DNA of 64,000 nucleotides, taken from Ancylobacter sp. WKF20. GTDB taxonomy: Bacteria; Pseudomonadota; Alphaproteobacteria; Rhizobiales; Xanthobacteraceae. The stretch is taken from positions 4,446,001 through 4,510,000 of the forward strand of contig NZ_CP121679.1 in the NCBI RefSeq assembly GCF_029760895.1. The letters are read 5' to 3'. The notes beneath the pieces were generated by a model, which was given only the letters and a program-made list of their open reading frames with translations, did not search any database and was not told the origin of the DNA. This document shows positions 8,876-18,695 of this stretch, piece after piece; positions within the stretch are counted from its first letter, which is position 1, and every line of letters starts with the position of its first letter. Position numbers and translations under genes: made by a program.

Positions 8876-9234
8876 CGTAGCAAAGGCTTTCGAGCCGCGC
8901 AAGCCGCCTTCTGGGGGCGGTCGTTCACGTTCGCGGCGAGCGTGTCAGGGCTCCGCCGGTCCGGATGTCTGAGGCCTGCCTGTTGCCCGATTGAGAGGCG
9001 TGCCCATCCTTCGAGCGTCCTTTCATGGCTAAAAACGCTTGATAGGTCAGCCTTTCTCACCGATTCTGGCTGGCGCGGCGGTTGCAGGGTGTCAAAGTGG
9101 GTTGTGGTCGCCCGGCGGGCGCCTCGTCCTCGGGGGTATCAGAGGGCAGTGTCGCCGGCGGCGCCTCGCCTCGGGCGTGGAAGGCTGTTGCGCCACCGGA
9201 TTTTTTGGCTTACCCCTCGTAAAAGGGCTTCAAT

Positions 9235-9245
9235 GTTTACTAAAC
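9235..9245. promoter_or_regulatory. Operator-like palindrome upstream of the LacI gene
   Basis: GTTTACTAAAC is an 11-base dyad 47 bases before the LacI ATG. Its core TTTACTAAA is the reverse complement of the TTTAGTAAA motif in front of the ABC-dhaKL operon, so both arms of the divergent locus carry the same element. Autoregulation by the LacI protein is the simplest reading. Confidence 0.55.
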
Positions 9246-9292
9246 AAAATGCGCGTTCCGTCGCGTAGGGCCCAGAGGACAGACGCCCGACC

Positions 9293-10405
9293 ATGACCCG
9301 CAAGTCCTTCACCATCCGGGACATCGCCACGGCCGCGGGGGTTTCGCCGGCCACGGTGTCGCTCGTGCTCAACGGCAAGGGCGAGATCTCGGCGGATACG
9401 CGCACCCGCGTGCTGGAGGCCGCCGCGCGGCTGAACTATGTGCCGCGCCTCGTGCGGTCCGGTCCGGCCAAGCCACGCACGGACGGCGCCGGGACGATCC
9501 GCTTCCTCAAGATCGCCCGCCACGGCCACACGGTGAACCGCGACCACAACGTCTTCATCTCCGACTATATCGACGGCATGTCGGCCGAGGCGACGCGGCG
9601 GGGCTACACGCTGGAAGTCGTCACTCATGAGGGCCAGAGCGCCAGCGCCATCGCCGAAAGCCTCGCCTCCGCCCCGGCCAGCGGGGTGATCGCGCTCGGC
9701 ACCGAAATGTCGGAGACCGATATTCGCGTGCTGCAGGGCGTGGGCCGGCCCATCGTGTTCATCGACACGTTCTTCGACGTGATCGAGGCCAATTTCGTCA
9801 ACATGAACAATGAGGATGCCGTCCATCAGGTGCTGGCGCGGCTGCGCCAGCAGGGCTTCCGGCGCCTCGGCTTCGTCGCCAGCCCGGTCGACACGACGAA
9901 TTTCCGGCTGCGGCAGGAGGCGTTCCACCGCAACATGGCGCGCCTCGGCGTGCCCGTGGACCCCGCCCATATCCTCGCCGTCGAATCCACGCTCGACGGC
10001 GCCTACGCCGATGCGGTGGCGGCGCTGACGCGGGGCATCGCGCTGGCGGACGCCTATTTCTGCACGAATGACGTGATCGCCTATGGCTTCATCAAGGCGC
10101 TGCGCGAGTTCGGCGTCCGTATCCCCGAGGATGTCGGCGTGGTCGGCTTCGACAATCTGCCGGTCGGCGCGACCATGGACCCGGCGCTCACCACCATCGA
10201 CGTGTCGAAGCGCAAGATCGGCAATCTCGCCGTCACCGTGCTGGACGATCTCATCCACGCCGCCGAGCCGCCCCCGCCGGTGAAGATCATGGTCGGTGCC
10301 CGCCTGGTGGCGCGGCTGAGCGACCGTGGCCCCGCCGATCCGCGCCCGGTGCCGACCGCCGTGCGCCGGCGCGGCATCACCGAAACGGCATCAGGTTCCC
10401 GATGA
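9293..10405 (+). CDS. LacI-family transcriptional regulator of the ABC-dhaKL locus
   Basis: 370 residues. An N-terminal LacI helix-turn-helix (TIRDIATAAGVSPATVSLVL, about residues 5-24, plus hinge helix) is followed by a periplasmic-binding-protein-like effector domain ending near residue 345. It is divergent from the ABC-dhaKL operon, and overlaps the next gene by four bases (ATGA), so it is co-transcribed with the racemase-like and aldo/keto reductase genes. It probably represses both arms through the TTTAGTAAA elements, with a sugar or phosphorylated ketose as inducer. The C-terminal 25 residues are Pro/Arg-rich and look like an unstructured tail. Confidence 0.85.
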   Translation: MTRKSFTIRDIATAAGVSPATVSLVLNGKGEISADTRTRVLEAAARLNYVPRLVRSGPAKPRTDGAGTIRFLKIARHGHTVNRDHNVFISDYIDGMSAEATRRGYTLEVVTHEGQSASAIAESLASAPASGVIALGTEMSETDIRVLQGVGRPIVFIDTFFDVIEANFVNMNNEDAVHQVLARLRQQGFRRLGFVASPVDTTNFRLRQEAFHRNMARLGVPVDPAHILAVESTLDGAYADAVAALTRGIALADAYFCTNDVIAYGFIKALREFGVRIPEDVGVVGFDNLPVGATMDPALTTIDVSKRKIGNLAVTVLDDLIHAAEPPPPVKIMVGARLVARLSDRGPADPRPVPTAVRRRGITETASGSR

Positions 10406-11061
10406 GCAGCCCCACCACCCACCGTCTTGCCCTTCTCCACACTGTCCCGGCGCTGGCGCCGGCGCTGCGCCCCCGCCTCGAGGCGGCGCTGCCGGGCTGG
10501 AGCTTCACCGACATCGTCGATGAAAGCCTGCTGGCCGAAACCATTCGCGAGGGGCGCCTGACCGAGGCGACGAGGGCGCGGCTGGGGCAGCATCTGTCCG
10601 CCGCGAGCGGGCAGGCCGACGCCATCCTCGTCACCTGCTCGACGCTAGGCGAGGCGGTGGACGCGCTGGCGCCGCGCATCAGCGTGCCGGTGTTCCGCAT
10701 CGACCGCGGAATGGCCGAGGCTGCCGTGCAGCGCGCGCGGCGCATCGGCGTGCTCGCCACGCTGCCGACGACGCTCGGCCCGACCGGCCGGCTCATCCGT
10801 GACGCCGGCCGCTCCGTCGAGGTGACCGAGCATCTGTGCGAAGGCGCCTTTGCGCGCCTCGCCGCCGGTGACCGCGCCGGCCATGACGCGATGGTGCAGG
10901 CCGGTTTCGCCGCGCTCGCCCCGCAGGTCGATCTCGTCGTGCTGGCGCAGGCCTCGATGGCCAACGCGCTGGCGGGGCACGAGGGTGATGTCCCCGTGCT
11001 CACCAGCCCGGCGCCCGGCATCGCCGCCGTCGCCGCCGCGCTGACCTCGCTTTCGGCCTGA
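10402..11061 (+). CDS. Asp/Glu/hydantoin racemase-family protein, one catalytic Cys missing
   Basis: 219 residues. It shows the Asp/Glu racemase fold signature around VTCSTLGEAVDAL (first catalytic cysteine, near residue 75) and the VLAQASMANAL stretch, where the second cysteine of two-Cys racemases is replaced by alanine. A one-cysteine active site argues against a simple amino-acid racemase; decarboxylases and isomerases of this superfamily also use one Cys. It overlaps the LacI gene by ATGA and precedes an aldo/keto reductase by 35 bp, so it likely acts on the same polyol or sugar. Precise reaction unknown. Confidence 0.65.
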   Translation: MSSPTTHRLALLHTVPALAPALRPRLEAALPGWSFTDIVDESLLAETIREGRLTEATRARLGQHLSAASGQADAILVTCSTLGEAVDALAPRISVPVFRIDRGMAEAAVQRARRIGVLATLPTTLGPTGRLIRDAGRSVEVTEHLCEGAFARLAAGDRAGHDAMVQAGFAALAPQVDLVVLAQASMANALAGHEGDVPVLTSPAPGIAAVAAALTSLSA

Positions 11062-11096
11062 ACGGCCGCACCGACAAAAACACCGGGAGACGCCAG

Positions 11097-12158
11097 ATGA
11101 AGTACCGCACGCTCGGCCGCTCCGGCCTCAAGGTTTCCGCGCTCTCCATGGGCACCTTCTCCTTCGGCGGGGTCGGCGCCTTCGCCAAGGTGGCCAATCA
11201 CGGCGTGCCGGAAGCGCGCCGGCTGGTCGATACCTGTATTGATGGCGGCATCAACGTCATCGACACCGCCAACATGTACTCGCTCGGCCGCTCGGAGGAG
11301 ATCGTCGGCGAGGTGCTGGAAGGGCGGCGCGACCGGGTGCTGATTTCGTCCAAGGCGCGGATGCGCATCGGCGACGGGCCGAATGACGAGGGCGTCTCGC
11401 GCTATCACCTGATCCGCGAATGCGAGCGCAGTCTCAAGCGCCTGCGCACCGACCATATCGACATCTATTTCCTGCACGAATGGGACGGCATCACTCCGCT
11501 GGAGGAGATGCTCTCGGCGCTCGACGCGCTGATGCGCGCCGGCAAGATCCGCTATATCGGCTGCTCCAACTATTCCGGCTGGCATGTGATGAAGGCGCTC
11601 GGCATTGCCGAGGCGAAAAACCTGCCGCGCTTCGTCACCCAGCAGATCCACTACACGCTGGAAGCCCGCGAGGCGGAGTATGAGCTGCTGCCGATCGCCG
11701 TCGATCAGGGCGTCGGCGTGATGGTGTGGAGCCCGCTGGCGGCCGGCCTGCTCTCCGGCGCCTTCGCCCGCGACAAGTTCCCCGCCGATTCCCGTCAGGC
11801 CGCCGGCTGGACCGAGCCGCCGATCCGCGATGCCGAGCGGTTGTGGTCCATCGTCGACGTGCTGAACGAGATCGCGGCGGCGCGCGGCGTCACCGCGGCG
11901 CAGGTCTCCATCGCCTGGACGCTGTCGCGGCCCGGCATCGCCTCGCTGGTGGTCGGCGGGACGCAGGAGAGCCATTTCCGCGACAACATCGCCGCCGTCG
12001 ATCTGGAACTGACGGGCGACGAGCTGGAGCGGCTGAACCAGGTCAGCCGGCCGCCCTATCTCTACCCCTATTGGCACCAGCACAATTTCGCCCGCGACCG
12101 CTTCAGCCCGGCCGACTGGGCGCTGCACGCCAGCTATGAGGATCTCGGTCAGGTCTGA
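11097..12158 (+). CDS. Aldo/keto reductase
   Basis: 353 residues, a complete AKR (Kv-beta/AKR11-14-like) TIM barrel. The N-terminal KYRTLGRSGLKVSALSMGT, the catalytic Asp/Tyr in DTANMYSLGRSEE, the Lys in LISSKA and the His in FLHEWDG are all present. The NADPH-binding end reads SIAWTLSRPGIASLVVGGT. It would reduce or oxidise a small aldehyde/ketose in the cytoplasm. It is third in the LacI-racemase-AKR unit, with GGGAGA upstream of the ATG. A role in interconverting a polyol and ketose before the DhaKL kinase is plausible but inferred. Confidence 0.82.
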   Translation: MKYRTLGRSGLKVSALSMGTFSFGGVGAFAKVANHGVPEARRLVDTCIDGGINVIDTANMYSLGRSEEIVGEVLEGRRDRVLISSKARMRIGDGPNDEGVSRYHLIRECERSLKRLRTDHIDIYFLHEWDGITPLEEMLSALDALMRAGKIRYIGCSNYSGWHVMKALGIAEAKNLPRFVTQQIHYTLEAREAEYELLPIAVDQGVGVMVWSPLAAGLLSGAFARDKFPADSRQAAGWTEPPIRDAERLWSIVDVLNEIAAARGVTAAQVSIAWTLSRPGIASLVVGGTQESHFRDNIAAVDLELTGDELERLNQVSRPPYLYPYWHQHNFARDRFSPADWALHASYEDLGQV

Positions 12159-12179
12159 CCGAAACGCGCGAGGCTCCGC

Positions 12180-13166
12180 TCAGGGGAGGGCGTGGGTCGA
12201 GCCACGCTCGATCAGCGTGCCGGCGAGCAGGATGGTGCGCGTCGGCGCGGTGGGCGCCTTCAGGCGTTGGAACAGCAGCGCCATCGCCTCGCGCCCGAAG
12301 GTCTCGACCGGCTGCTCGATCACGGTGAGGCCGGGCTCGACGAGCTCGGTCCACGCCTCATTGTCGAAGCCGGCAATGGCGAGGTCGCGCGGGATGGAGA
12401 GGCCGAGCCGGCGTGCGGCGCGGCACAGGCCGAGCAGGAACAGCCCGTTGCTGACGATGATGGCGTCCGGCCGCTCGGCCTCGCCGAGCCACGCGACGGC
12501 GGCGTCCTCGGCCGACTGCGCCAGCGGTGTGATCATCCGCGCCTGTGGGGCAAGCCCGCGCGCGCTCATCGCCGCGACATAGCCCGCCTCGCGCTCAAGG
12601 CCCGTCGTGCTGGTCGAGCCGAACAGCCCGCCAATGCGCCGGTAGCCGCGCTCGGCGAGGTGATCCACCAGCCGGGCGCTGGCGCCGCGATTGTCCAGCA
12701 CCACCGTGTCGAACTCGCCGGAGGCGGCGGCGCGGTCGATCAGCACCACCGGATAGTCGAAATTCTGCGCCCGCAGCCCGCCAATGGTCGCGCGGGTGGG
12801 GGCGAAGATCAGCCCGGTCACCCGCTCTTCCTGCATCAGCCGCAGATAAAGCGCCTCGCGCTCGGGATCCTCGCCGGTATTGCACAGGATGACCCGCATC
12901 CCCGCGCCATAGGCGGCGTCCTCCACCGCGCGGCTGACCGCCGTGAAGAACGGGTTGCGGATGTCGGCGACGATCAGGCCGATGGTCTGGCTGCGCTGCG
13001 AACGCAGGCGTCGGGCGGAAAGGTTGGGGCGATAGCCGGTGGCCTTCACCGCCGCCTCGACCTGCCGGCGCACTTCCGCGCTCACCGGCCCCTTGCCCAG
13101 AGCGCGCGAGACGGTGGACACCGAGACGCCCGCCAGCCGGGCTACGTCCTTGATATTGGCGGTCAT
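12180..13166 (-). CDS. fruR: LacI-family regulator of the fructose PTS operon (FruR-like)
   Basis: 328 residues with a LacI helix-turn-helix (NIKDVARLAGVSVSTVSRAL) and an effector-binding domain. It is divergent from fruB-fruK-fruA, the usual place of the alphaproteobacterial fructose repressor whose inducer is fructose-1-phosphate or fructose-1,6-bisphosphate. ATG 13166 and a GTG one codon upstream (13169) are both possible starts; neither has a good ribosome site. An operator-like sequence lies only a few bases before the start, suggesting autorepression or a near-leaderless message. Gene symbol is by position and family. Confidence 0.78.
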   Translation of the reverse strand: MTANIKDVARLAGVSVSTVSRALGKGPVSAEVRRQVEAAVKATGYRPNLSARRLRSQRSQTIGLIVADIRNPFFTAVSRAVEDAAYGAGMRVILCNTGEDPEREALYLRLMQEERVTGLIFAPTRATIGGLRAQNFDYPVVLIDRAAASGEFDTVVLDNRGASARLVDHLAERGYRRIGGLFGSTSTTGLEREAGYVAAMSARGLAPQARMITPLAQSAEDAAVAWLGEAERPDAIIVSNGLFLLGLCRAARRLGLSIPRDLAIAGFDNEAWTELVEPGLTVIEQPVETFGREAMALLFQRLKAPTAPTRTILLAGTLIERGSTHALP

Positions 13167-13171
13167 CACTT

Positions 13172-13185
13172 GAGAACGATTTCAC
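13172..13185. promoter_or_regulatory. Possible FruR operator at the fruR start
   Basis: GAGAACGATTTCAC, read on the minus strand as GTGAAATCGTTCTC, resembles the stronger site before fruB (GTGG-A-CG-T-CCAC pattern with a central CG, as LacI-family operators have). It abuts the fruR start codon. Confidence 0.4.
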
Positions 13186-13280
13186 TGAAGGCCCATTATC
13201 CTAGGCCGATTGGGCCGGCGATCAAGCGATCAGACTCCTGTGAATCCGACTTATGACAGCGAAAATTGCCCAGAATCCTT

Positions 13281-13308
13281 TTGACAAGCGTTGTGGAAAC
13301 GATACCAC
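13281..13308 (+). promoter_or_regulatory. fruB promoter with overlapping FruR operator
   Basis: TTGACA at 13281-13286 is a perfect -35 hexamer. The 16-base dyad GTGGAAACGATACCAC (13293-13308, pattern GTGGnAnCGnTnCCAC, central CG) covers the expected -10 region and ends 32 bases before the fruB ATG. This is the geometry for repression by the divergent LacI protein. Confidence 0.6.
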
Positions 13309-13340
13309 TTCACGCAAAGAAAATTCTGGGAGGATGACAA

Positions 13341-15878
13341 ATGTCCATCGCCGCCGCCCGAATGATGTCGCCCGCCGGCAGTGAGCTGCTGCCGATCACC
13401 ATGATTCGTCTGGCCGCTCATCCGGCCGACAAGGACGCCGCCATCGCCGAGGCCGCGCAGATGCTGGTCGCCGCCGGCTATGTCGAGGCCGGCTATGCCC
13501 AGAGCATGGCGCGCCGCGAGGCGGTGGCGAACACCTTCCTCGGCCATGGCGTCGCCATCCCGCACGGGCTCGGCGAGGACCGCCACCTCGTCCGCAAGAA
13601 CGGCCTCGCCATCCTTCAGGTGCCCGCGGGCGTGACGTGGAATGACGGGCAGACCGCCCATCTCGTCGTCGCCATCGCCGCGCAGTCCGACACGCACATC
13701 ACCGTGCTGCGCCGCCTGACCCGGCTGTTGCAGGACAGCGAGTTGCTGGCCCGCCTCGCCACCACGGACGATGCCGCGCTGATCGCGAATGCGCTCGGCT
13801 CGGACGAGCCCGCGCAGGCCGCGCCGGCGCAGGCGGCCACCGATCTCGCGATCTCCTTCGACTGGACGGTGGATTACCCCACCGGCCTGCATGCCCGCCC
13901 CGCGAGCGCCTGGGTGGAGACCGCCCGACGCTTCGGCGCGCAGCTGCGCGTGCGCAATGGCGCGGTTGCTGCCGACCCGAAGAACCTTATCGCGCTGCTC
14001 CAGCTCGGCCTGCGTGCGGGCGAAGCTGTGACCATTTCCGCCGAGGGCACGGACGACGAGGCGGCGCTCGCCGCGCTGCGTGCCACCATCACCAGCCTCA
14101 GCGCGCAGGAAAAGGCCGATGCGGCTGTTGCCGCCAGCCGTGCCAAGCAGTCCGCGCGCGCCGGCTGGACACCGCCGGCGGGGCTTTCCGCCCTTAGCGG
14201 CGCCCCCGCCGCGCCGGGCCTCGCCATCGCTCCCCTCCATGTCATCGCCGCCAGCGCGACCGAGATCCCTGATCGCCCGGTCGCCCTGACCGAGGGCGCG
14301 GCGCTGCTTCAGGAAGCGCTGACCCACACCCGCCAGCAGCTTCAGGCGCTTGCCGATGACACCGCCCGCCGCCTCGGCGCGACGGATGCCGGCATCTTCA
14401 AGGCGCAGGCCGAACTGTTGGGGGATTCCGACCTCATCACCCGCACCTGCCAGCTCATGGTCGATGGCCATGGCGTCGCCTTCGCCTGGCACGCCGTCAT
14501 CGAGCAGGTGGCGGAAGAACTCGCCGGTGTCGGCAATCCCGTGCTTGCCGCGCGCGCGGCCGATCTGCGCGATGTCGGCCAGCGCGTGCTCGGCCATATC
14601 GACCCGGCGCTGAAGGCGGGCTCGCTGCGCGACCTGCCGGACGAGCCTTGCATTCTCGTCGCCGCCGATCTCTCGCCCTCCGACACGGCCGGGCTCGACC
14701 CGGCGCGCGTCGTCGGCATCGCCACCGCGCAGGGCGGGCCGACCTCGCACACCGCCATCCTCGCCCGCACGCTCGGCGTGCCCGCGCTGGTCGGCGGCGG
14801 GGCGGCGCTGCTCGATCTGCCCTCCGGCACGCCGGCCATTCTCGATGGCGGCGCCGGCCGGCTCTATCTCCAGCCGGACGCGGACGCCCTTGCCTCGGCC
14901 CGCGCTTTCGATGCCGCCCGCGCCGCCGAGCGCGCCCGCGAGGAAGAAGCCCGCGCGCTGCCGGCCCGCACCACCGATGGCACCGAGATCAGCATCGGCG
15001 CCAATATCAACCTGCCGGATCAGGCGGCCTTCGCGCTCGCGCAGGGCGCGGAAGGCGTCGGGCTGATGCGCACCGAGTTCCTGTTCCTCGAGCGCAGCGC
15101 CACGCCGAGCGAGGACGAGCAGTACGCGATCTACCGCGCCATGTCGCAGGCGCTGGGCGGGCGCCAGCTCATCGTCCGCACGCTCGATATTGGCGGCGAC
15201 AAGCAGGTGGCCCATCTCAATCTGCCGCATGAGGAAAACCCGTTCCTCGGCGTGCGCGGCGCCCGCCTGCTGCTGCGCCGGCCGGATTTGCTGGAGCCGC
15301 AGCTCCGCGCCCTCTACCGCGCGGCGAAGGACGGCGCCGAGATCCTCATCATGTTCCCGATGATCACCTCGCTCGGCGAACTTCTCGCTTTGCGCCAGAT
15401 CAGCGAGCGCATCCGCGAGGAACTCGATGCCCCGACCGTGCCGCTCGGCATCATGATCGAGGTGCCGGCCGCCGCCATCCAGGCGGAATCGCTGGCGGCG
15501 CATGCCGACTTCTTCTCCATCGGCACCAACGACCTCACCCAGTACACCCTCGCCATCGACCGGCAGAACCCGCAGCTCGCGCAGGAGGTCGACAGTCTCC
15601 ATCCGGCGGTGCTGCGCCTCATCAAGGCGACGGTGGATGGCGCCCGCGTGCATGGCCGCTGGGTCGGCGTGTGCGGCGGCATTGCCGGCGAACCCTTCGG
15701 GGCGGCGCTGCTGGCAGGGCTGGGCTGTAGCGAGCTTTCCATGACCCCGCGCGAGGTGCCCGGCGTCAAGGCGCGGCTGCGCGCCGCCTCCATGACCGAC
15801 CTTGCCGCGCTGGCGGAAAAGGCGCTGGCCTGCGAGAGCGGCGAGGAGGTGCGCGCGCTGGACGGGGGGCACGCATGA
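13341..15878 (+). CDS. fruB: Multiphosphoryl transfer protein EIIA(Fru)-HPr-EI
   Basis: 845 residues carrying three PTS modules in one chain. EIIA of the fructose/mannitol class is at about 20-155 with the phospho-His in VAIPHG (H75). HPr is at about 170-260 with H184 in GLHARPAS. Enzyme I follows at about 280-840 with H470 in GGPTSHTAILART and the C-terminal VCGGIAGEP containing C778. It would take phosphate from PEP and pass it to FruA as fructose enters. Its own HPr and EI make it independent of the nitrogen-type PTS. GGGAGGA precedes the ATG, and the stop overlaps fruK by four bases. Confidence 0.93.
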   Translation: MSIAAARMMSPAGSELLPITMIRLAAHPADKDAAIAEAAQMLVAAGYVEAGYAQSMARREAVANTFLGHGVAIPHGLGEDRHLVRKNGLAILQVPAGVTWNDGQTAHLVVAIAAQSDTHITVLRRLTRLLQDSELLARLATTDDAALIANALGSDEPAQAAPAQAATDLAISFDWTVDYPTGLHARPASAWVETARRFGAQLRVRNGAVAADPKNLIALLQLGLRAGEAVTISAEGTDDEAALAALRATITSLSAQEKADAAVAASRAKQSARAGWTPPAGLSALSGAPAAPGLAIAPLHVIAASATEIPDRPVALTEGAALLQEALTHTRQQLQALADDTARRLGATDAGIFKAQAELLGDSDLITRTCQLMVDGHGVAFAWHAVIEQVAEELAGVGNPVLAARAADLRDVGQRVLGHIDPALKAGSLRDLPDEPCILVAADLSPSDTAGLDPARVVGIATAQGGPTSHTAILARTLGVPALVGGGAALLDLPSGTPAILDGGAGRLYLQPDADALASARAFDAARAAERAREEEARALPARTTDGTEISIGANINLPDQAAFALAQGAEGVGLMRTEFLFLERSATPSEDEQYAIYRAMSQALGGRQLIVRTLDIGGDKQVAHLNLPHEENPFLGVRGARLLLRRPDLLEPQLRALYRAAKDGAEILIMFPMITSLGELLALRQISERIREELDAPTVPLGIMIEVPAAAIQAESLAAHADFFSIGTNDLTQYTLAIDRQNPQLAQEVDSLHPAVLRLIKATVDGARVHGRWVGVCGGIAGEPFGAALLAGLGCSELSMTPREVPGVKARLRAASMTDLAALAEKALACESGEEVRALDGGHA

Positions 15879-16861
15879 GCCCCGCCGCTGCGCCCGATAT
15901 CGTCACCCTCACGCTCAACCCGGCCATCGACCAGACGGTGACGGTGGAGCATCTGGCCCCCGGCCATGTCCACCGCGCCGTCGCCGTGCGCTATGACGCG
16001 GGTGGCAAGGGCGTGAACGTCGCCGCCTGTCTCGCCGATTGGGGGCTGAAGGTCGCCGCCGCCGGCCTGCTCGGCGCCGCCAATGCCGCCCCCTTCGAGG
16101 CGCTGTTCGCCGCCAAGTCCATCGCCGACCGCTTCCGCCGCGTGCCGGGCGAGACCCGCACCAATATCAAGCTGCTCGACCGCAGCAGCGGCGAGACCAC
16201 GGATGTGAACCTGCCGGGCTTCCCGGCCGAGACCAGCGCGCTCGCCGAGGTCGAGGCCGATCTCGCCCGTCTCGCCCGGCCGTACGGGCTGGTCGTGCTC
16301 TCCGGCAGCCTGCCGGAAGGGGCGCCGCCGGACATCTATGCCCGCCTTGTCGCGCGCCTGCGCGGGGAGGGCGCCCGCGTGGTGCTCGACACCAGCGGCC
16401 TGCCGCTCACCCATGCGCTGGCCGGTACGCCGCCGACCCTCGTCAAGCCGAACCGGCGCGAGCTGGAAGTGTGGGCCGGCCGCCCGCTCGATGACCGGGC
16501 GGACCTGCTCGCCGTGGCGCAGCGCCTTTGCGCCGCCGGCATCACCTATGTCGTGGTCTCGCTCGGCGCCGATGGGGCGCTGTTCGTCAGCGCCGACGAG
16601 GCGTTGCACGCCCGCGCGCCGGAAGTCACCGGCGGCAGCTCGGTCGGTGCCGGGGACGCCATGGTCGCCGGTCTCGTCGCGGGTCTGCATGAGGGGCGCG
16701 GCCTTGAGGGTCTCGCCCGGCTCGGTACCGCCTTCGCGGTGGGCAAGCTCGGCCTGCCCGGCGCCAACCTGCCCGCCGCCACGGTGATCGAGAGCATCGC
16801 CGCCGCCGTCGCCATCCAGCCGGCCGCCATCTGGGCGGCCGCGCACGCCGCCATCGCCTGA
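15875..16861 (+). CDS. fruK: 1-phosphofructokinase
   Basis: 328 residues of the PfkB/ribokinase family. It phosphorylates fructose-1-phosphate, the product of the fructose PTS, to fructose-1,6-bisphosphate with ATP. The N-terminal [13 protein letters not shown] and GGKGVNVA motifs and the C-terminal anion-hole/catalytic motif [12 protein letters not shown] are intact. The ATG overlaps the fruB stop (ATGA), so translation is coupled. The gene is the middle member of fruB-fruK-fruA. Confidence 0.93.
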   Translation: MSPAAAPDIVTLTLNPAIDQTVTVEHLAPGHVHRAVAVRYDAGGKGVNVAACLADWGLKVAAAGLLGAANAAPFEALFAAKSIADRFRRVPGETRTNIKLLDRSSGETTDVNLPGFPAETSALAEVEADLARLARPYGLVVLSGSLPEGAPPDIYARLVARLRGEGARVVLDTSGLPLTHALAGTPPTLVKPNRRELEVWAGRPLDDRADLLAVAQRLCAAGITYVVVSLGADGALFVSADEALHARAPEVTGGSSVGAGDAMVAGLVAGLHEGRGLEGLARLGTAFAVGKLGLPGANLPAATVIESIAAAVAIQPAAIWAAAHAAIA

Positions 16862-16934
16862 ACCCGCATCCATCATCGCCGCACCGGGCACAGACCCGAC
16901 GGAACACGGGCAAAAGCCCGCAGGGGAGGACATC

Positions 16935-18680
16935 ATGACAGCCTTGATCGCCGTGATCGGCGCGCAGGAGACGACCGTTCACGCCACCCTCGCCGCCGAG
17001 GCGCTGCGCAAGGCCGCGCGCAGCCTCGGCCAGGCGCTGGTGGTCGAGCTGCGCGGCACGCCCGCCCGGCTCTCGGCCAATGAGATCGCCGCGGCGAGCG
17101 CGGTGCTGCTGGTCGGCAATGGCGATCTCGATGAGAGCCGCTTCGGCGCGCTGCCGCGCCTCACCGACAGCGTCGCGAACGTGCTGGCCGATGCCGGCGG
17201 CGTTCTCGCCCGTCTGGCGGCGAGCGCCGCGAGCAACCCGGCCGTCCCCGCCCCGGCGGCCGCTCCCGCCGCCTCGCCGGCGGCGAGCGGCCCGAAGAAG
17301 ATCGTCGCCATCACCTCCTGCCCGACCGGCATCGCCCACACCTTCATGGCGGCCGAGGGCCTGCAGAACGCCGCCAAGGCGCTCGGCCATTCCATCCGCG
17401 TGGAGACGCAGGGCTCGGTCGGCGCGCAGGACGCGCTGACGGCGGAGGAAATCGCCGCCGCCGATCTCGTCATCATCGCCGCCGACAAGGTGGTGGAGCT
17501 CTCCCGCTTCGGCGGCAAGCGCGTCTTCCAAACGCCGACCAAGCCGGCCATCACCGACGGGCAGAACCTCGTGCGCCGCGCCTTCGAGGAAGCGCGCCTG
17601 CAGGCCGCCCCCGGCGCGGGCCTCGCCGATGCCGCTGCCGCCGCCAAGGCCGAGCGTGCGGTGAAGACCGGCCCCTACAAGCACCTGATGACCGGCGTGT
17701 CCTTCATGCTGCCCTTCGTGGTGGCGGGCGGCCTGCTGATCGCGGTCGCCTTCGCGCTCGGCGGCATCTACGCCTATGACGACGCGCATAAGGGCACGCT
17801 GGCCTACGACCTGTTCCAGATCGGCGCCAAGGGCGCCTTCGCGCTGATGGTGCCGGTACTGGCCGGTTATATCGCCTTCTCCATCGCCGACCGGCCGGGT
17901 CTCGCGCCGGGCATGATCGGCGGCATGGTGGCGGCCAATCTCGGCGCCGGCTTCCTCGGCGGCATCGTCGCCGGCTTCATCGCCGGCTATGGCACCGAGT
18001 TCCTCAACCGCTCCATCAAGCTGCCGCGCAACCTTGCGGGGCTGAAGCCGGTGCTGATCCTGCCGATCCTCGGCACGCTGCTGACCGGCCTACTGATGAT
18101 CTACGTGGTCGGTGGTCCCACCGCCCAGCTGCTGACGGCCGTCACCGAATGGCTGCGCAGCATGCAGGGCACCAGCGCCATCATTCTCGGCATCATCATC
18201 GGCGGCATGATGGCCTTCGACATGGGCGGGCCGATCAACAAGGCGGCCTACACCTTCGCCACCGGCCTCATCGCCAGCCAGGTCTACACGCCGATGGCCG
18301 CCGCCATGGTCGCCGGCATGACGCCCCCGCTCGCCCTCGCCCTCGCCGCCCAGCTCTTCCCCAACCGCTTCACGGCGGAAGAGCGCGAGGCGCGCAGCGC
18401 TGCCTCGGTGCTTGGCCTCGCCTTCGTGACGGAGGGGGCCATTCCCTTCGCCGCCCGCGACCCGCTGCGCGTCATCCCTTCTCTGGTGGTCGGCTCTGCC
18501 GTGGCCGGGGCGATCTCCATGGCCATCGGCGCCGAGCTGCGCGTGCCCCATGGCGGCATCTTCGTGCTGCCGATCCCCAATGCGGTGAGCCATCTCGGCG
18601 GCTACATCGTCGCGCTCGTCGCCGGTACGCTGGTCACCACGGCCCTGCTGCGCGTGCTGAAGAAGCCGATCGCCGCCTGA
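16935..18680 (+). CDS. fruA: PTS fructose-specific EIIB'BC component
   Basis: 581 residues. An N-terminal degenerate EIIB' copy (about 1-100, no phospho-Cys) is followed by an Ala/Pro linker, an active EIIB (about 118-215) with the phosphorylated cysteine C129 in [16 protein letters not shown], and a membrane EIIC domain (about 235-580) with the [12 protein letters not shown] and [14 protein letters not shown] motifs. It imports fructose as fructose-1-phosphate using phosphate from FruB. It lies 73 bases after fruK behind AGGGGAGGA and ends the operon. Confidence 0.93.
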   Translation: MTALIAVIGAQETTVHATLAAEALRKAARSLGQALVVELRGTPARLSANEIAAASAVLLVGNGDLDESRFGALPRLTDSVANVLADAGGVLARLAASAASNPAVPAPAAAPAASPAASGPKKIVAITSCPTGIAHTFMAAEGLQNAAKALGHSIRVETQGSVGAQDALTAEEIAAADLVIIAADKVVELSRFGGKRVFQTPTKPAITDGQNLVRRAFEEARLQAAPGAGLADAAAAAKAERAVKTGPYKHLMTGVSFMLPFVVAGGLLIAVAFALGGIYAYDDAHKGTLAYDLFQIGAKGAFALMVPVLAGYIAFSIADRPGLAPGMIGGMVAANLGAGFLGGIVAGFIAGYGTEFLNRSIKLPRNLAGLKPVLILPILGTLLTGLLMIYVVGGPTAQLLTAVTEWLRSMQGTSAIILGIIIGGMMAFDMGGPINKAAYTFATGLIASQVYTPMAAAMVAGMTPPLALALAAQLFPNRFTAEEREARSAASVLGLAFVTEGAIPFAARDPLRVIPSLVVGSAVAGAISMAIGAELRVPHGGIFVLPIPNAVSHLGGYIVALVAGTLVTTALLRVLKKPIAA

Positions 18681-18695
18681 GCGCGGTGCCTCTTA

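Noticed and set aside
8942..9268. 108-residue open frame in the divergent LacI spacer
   Set aside because: Arg/Pro-rich, no ribosome site, overlaps the operator-like palindrome.
13251..15872. 873-residue open frame on the minus strand opposite fruB
   Set aside because: It is fully antisense to a gene with intact PTS motifs; composition (Gly/Ala/Arg/His-rich) is that of a GC-driven shadow frame.
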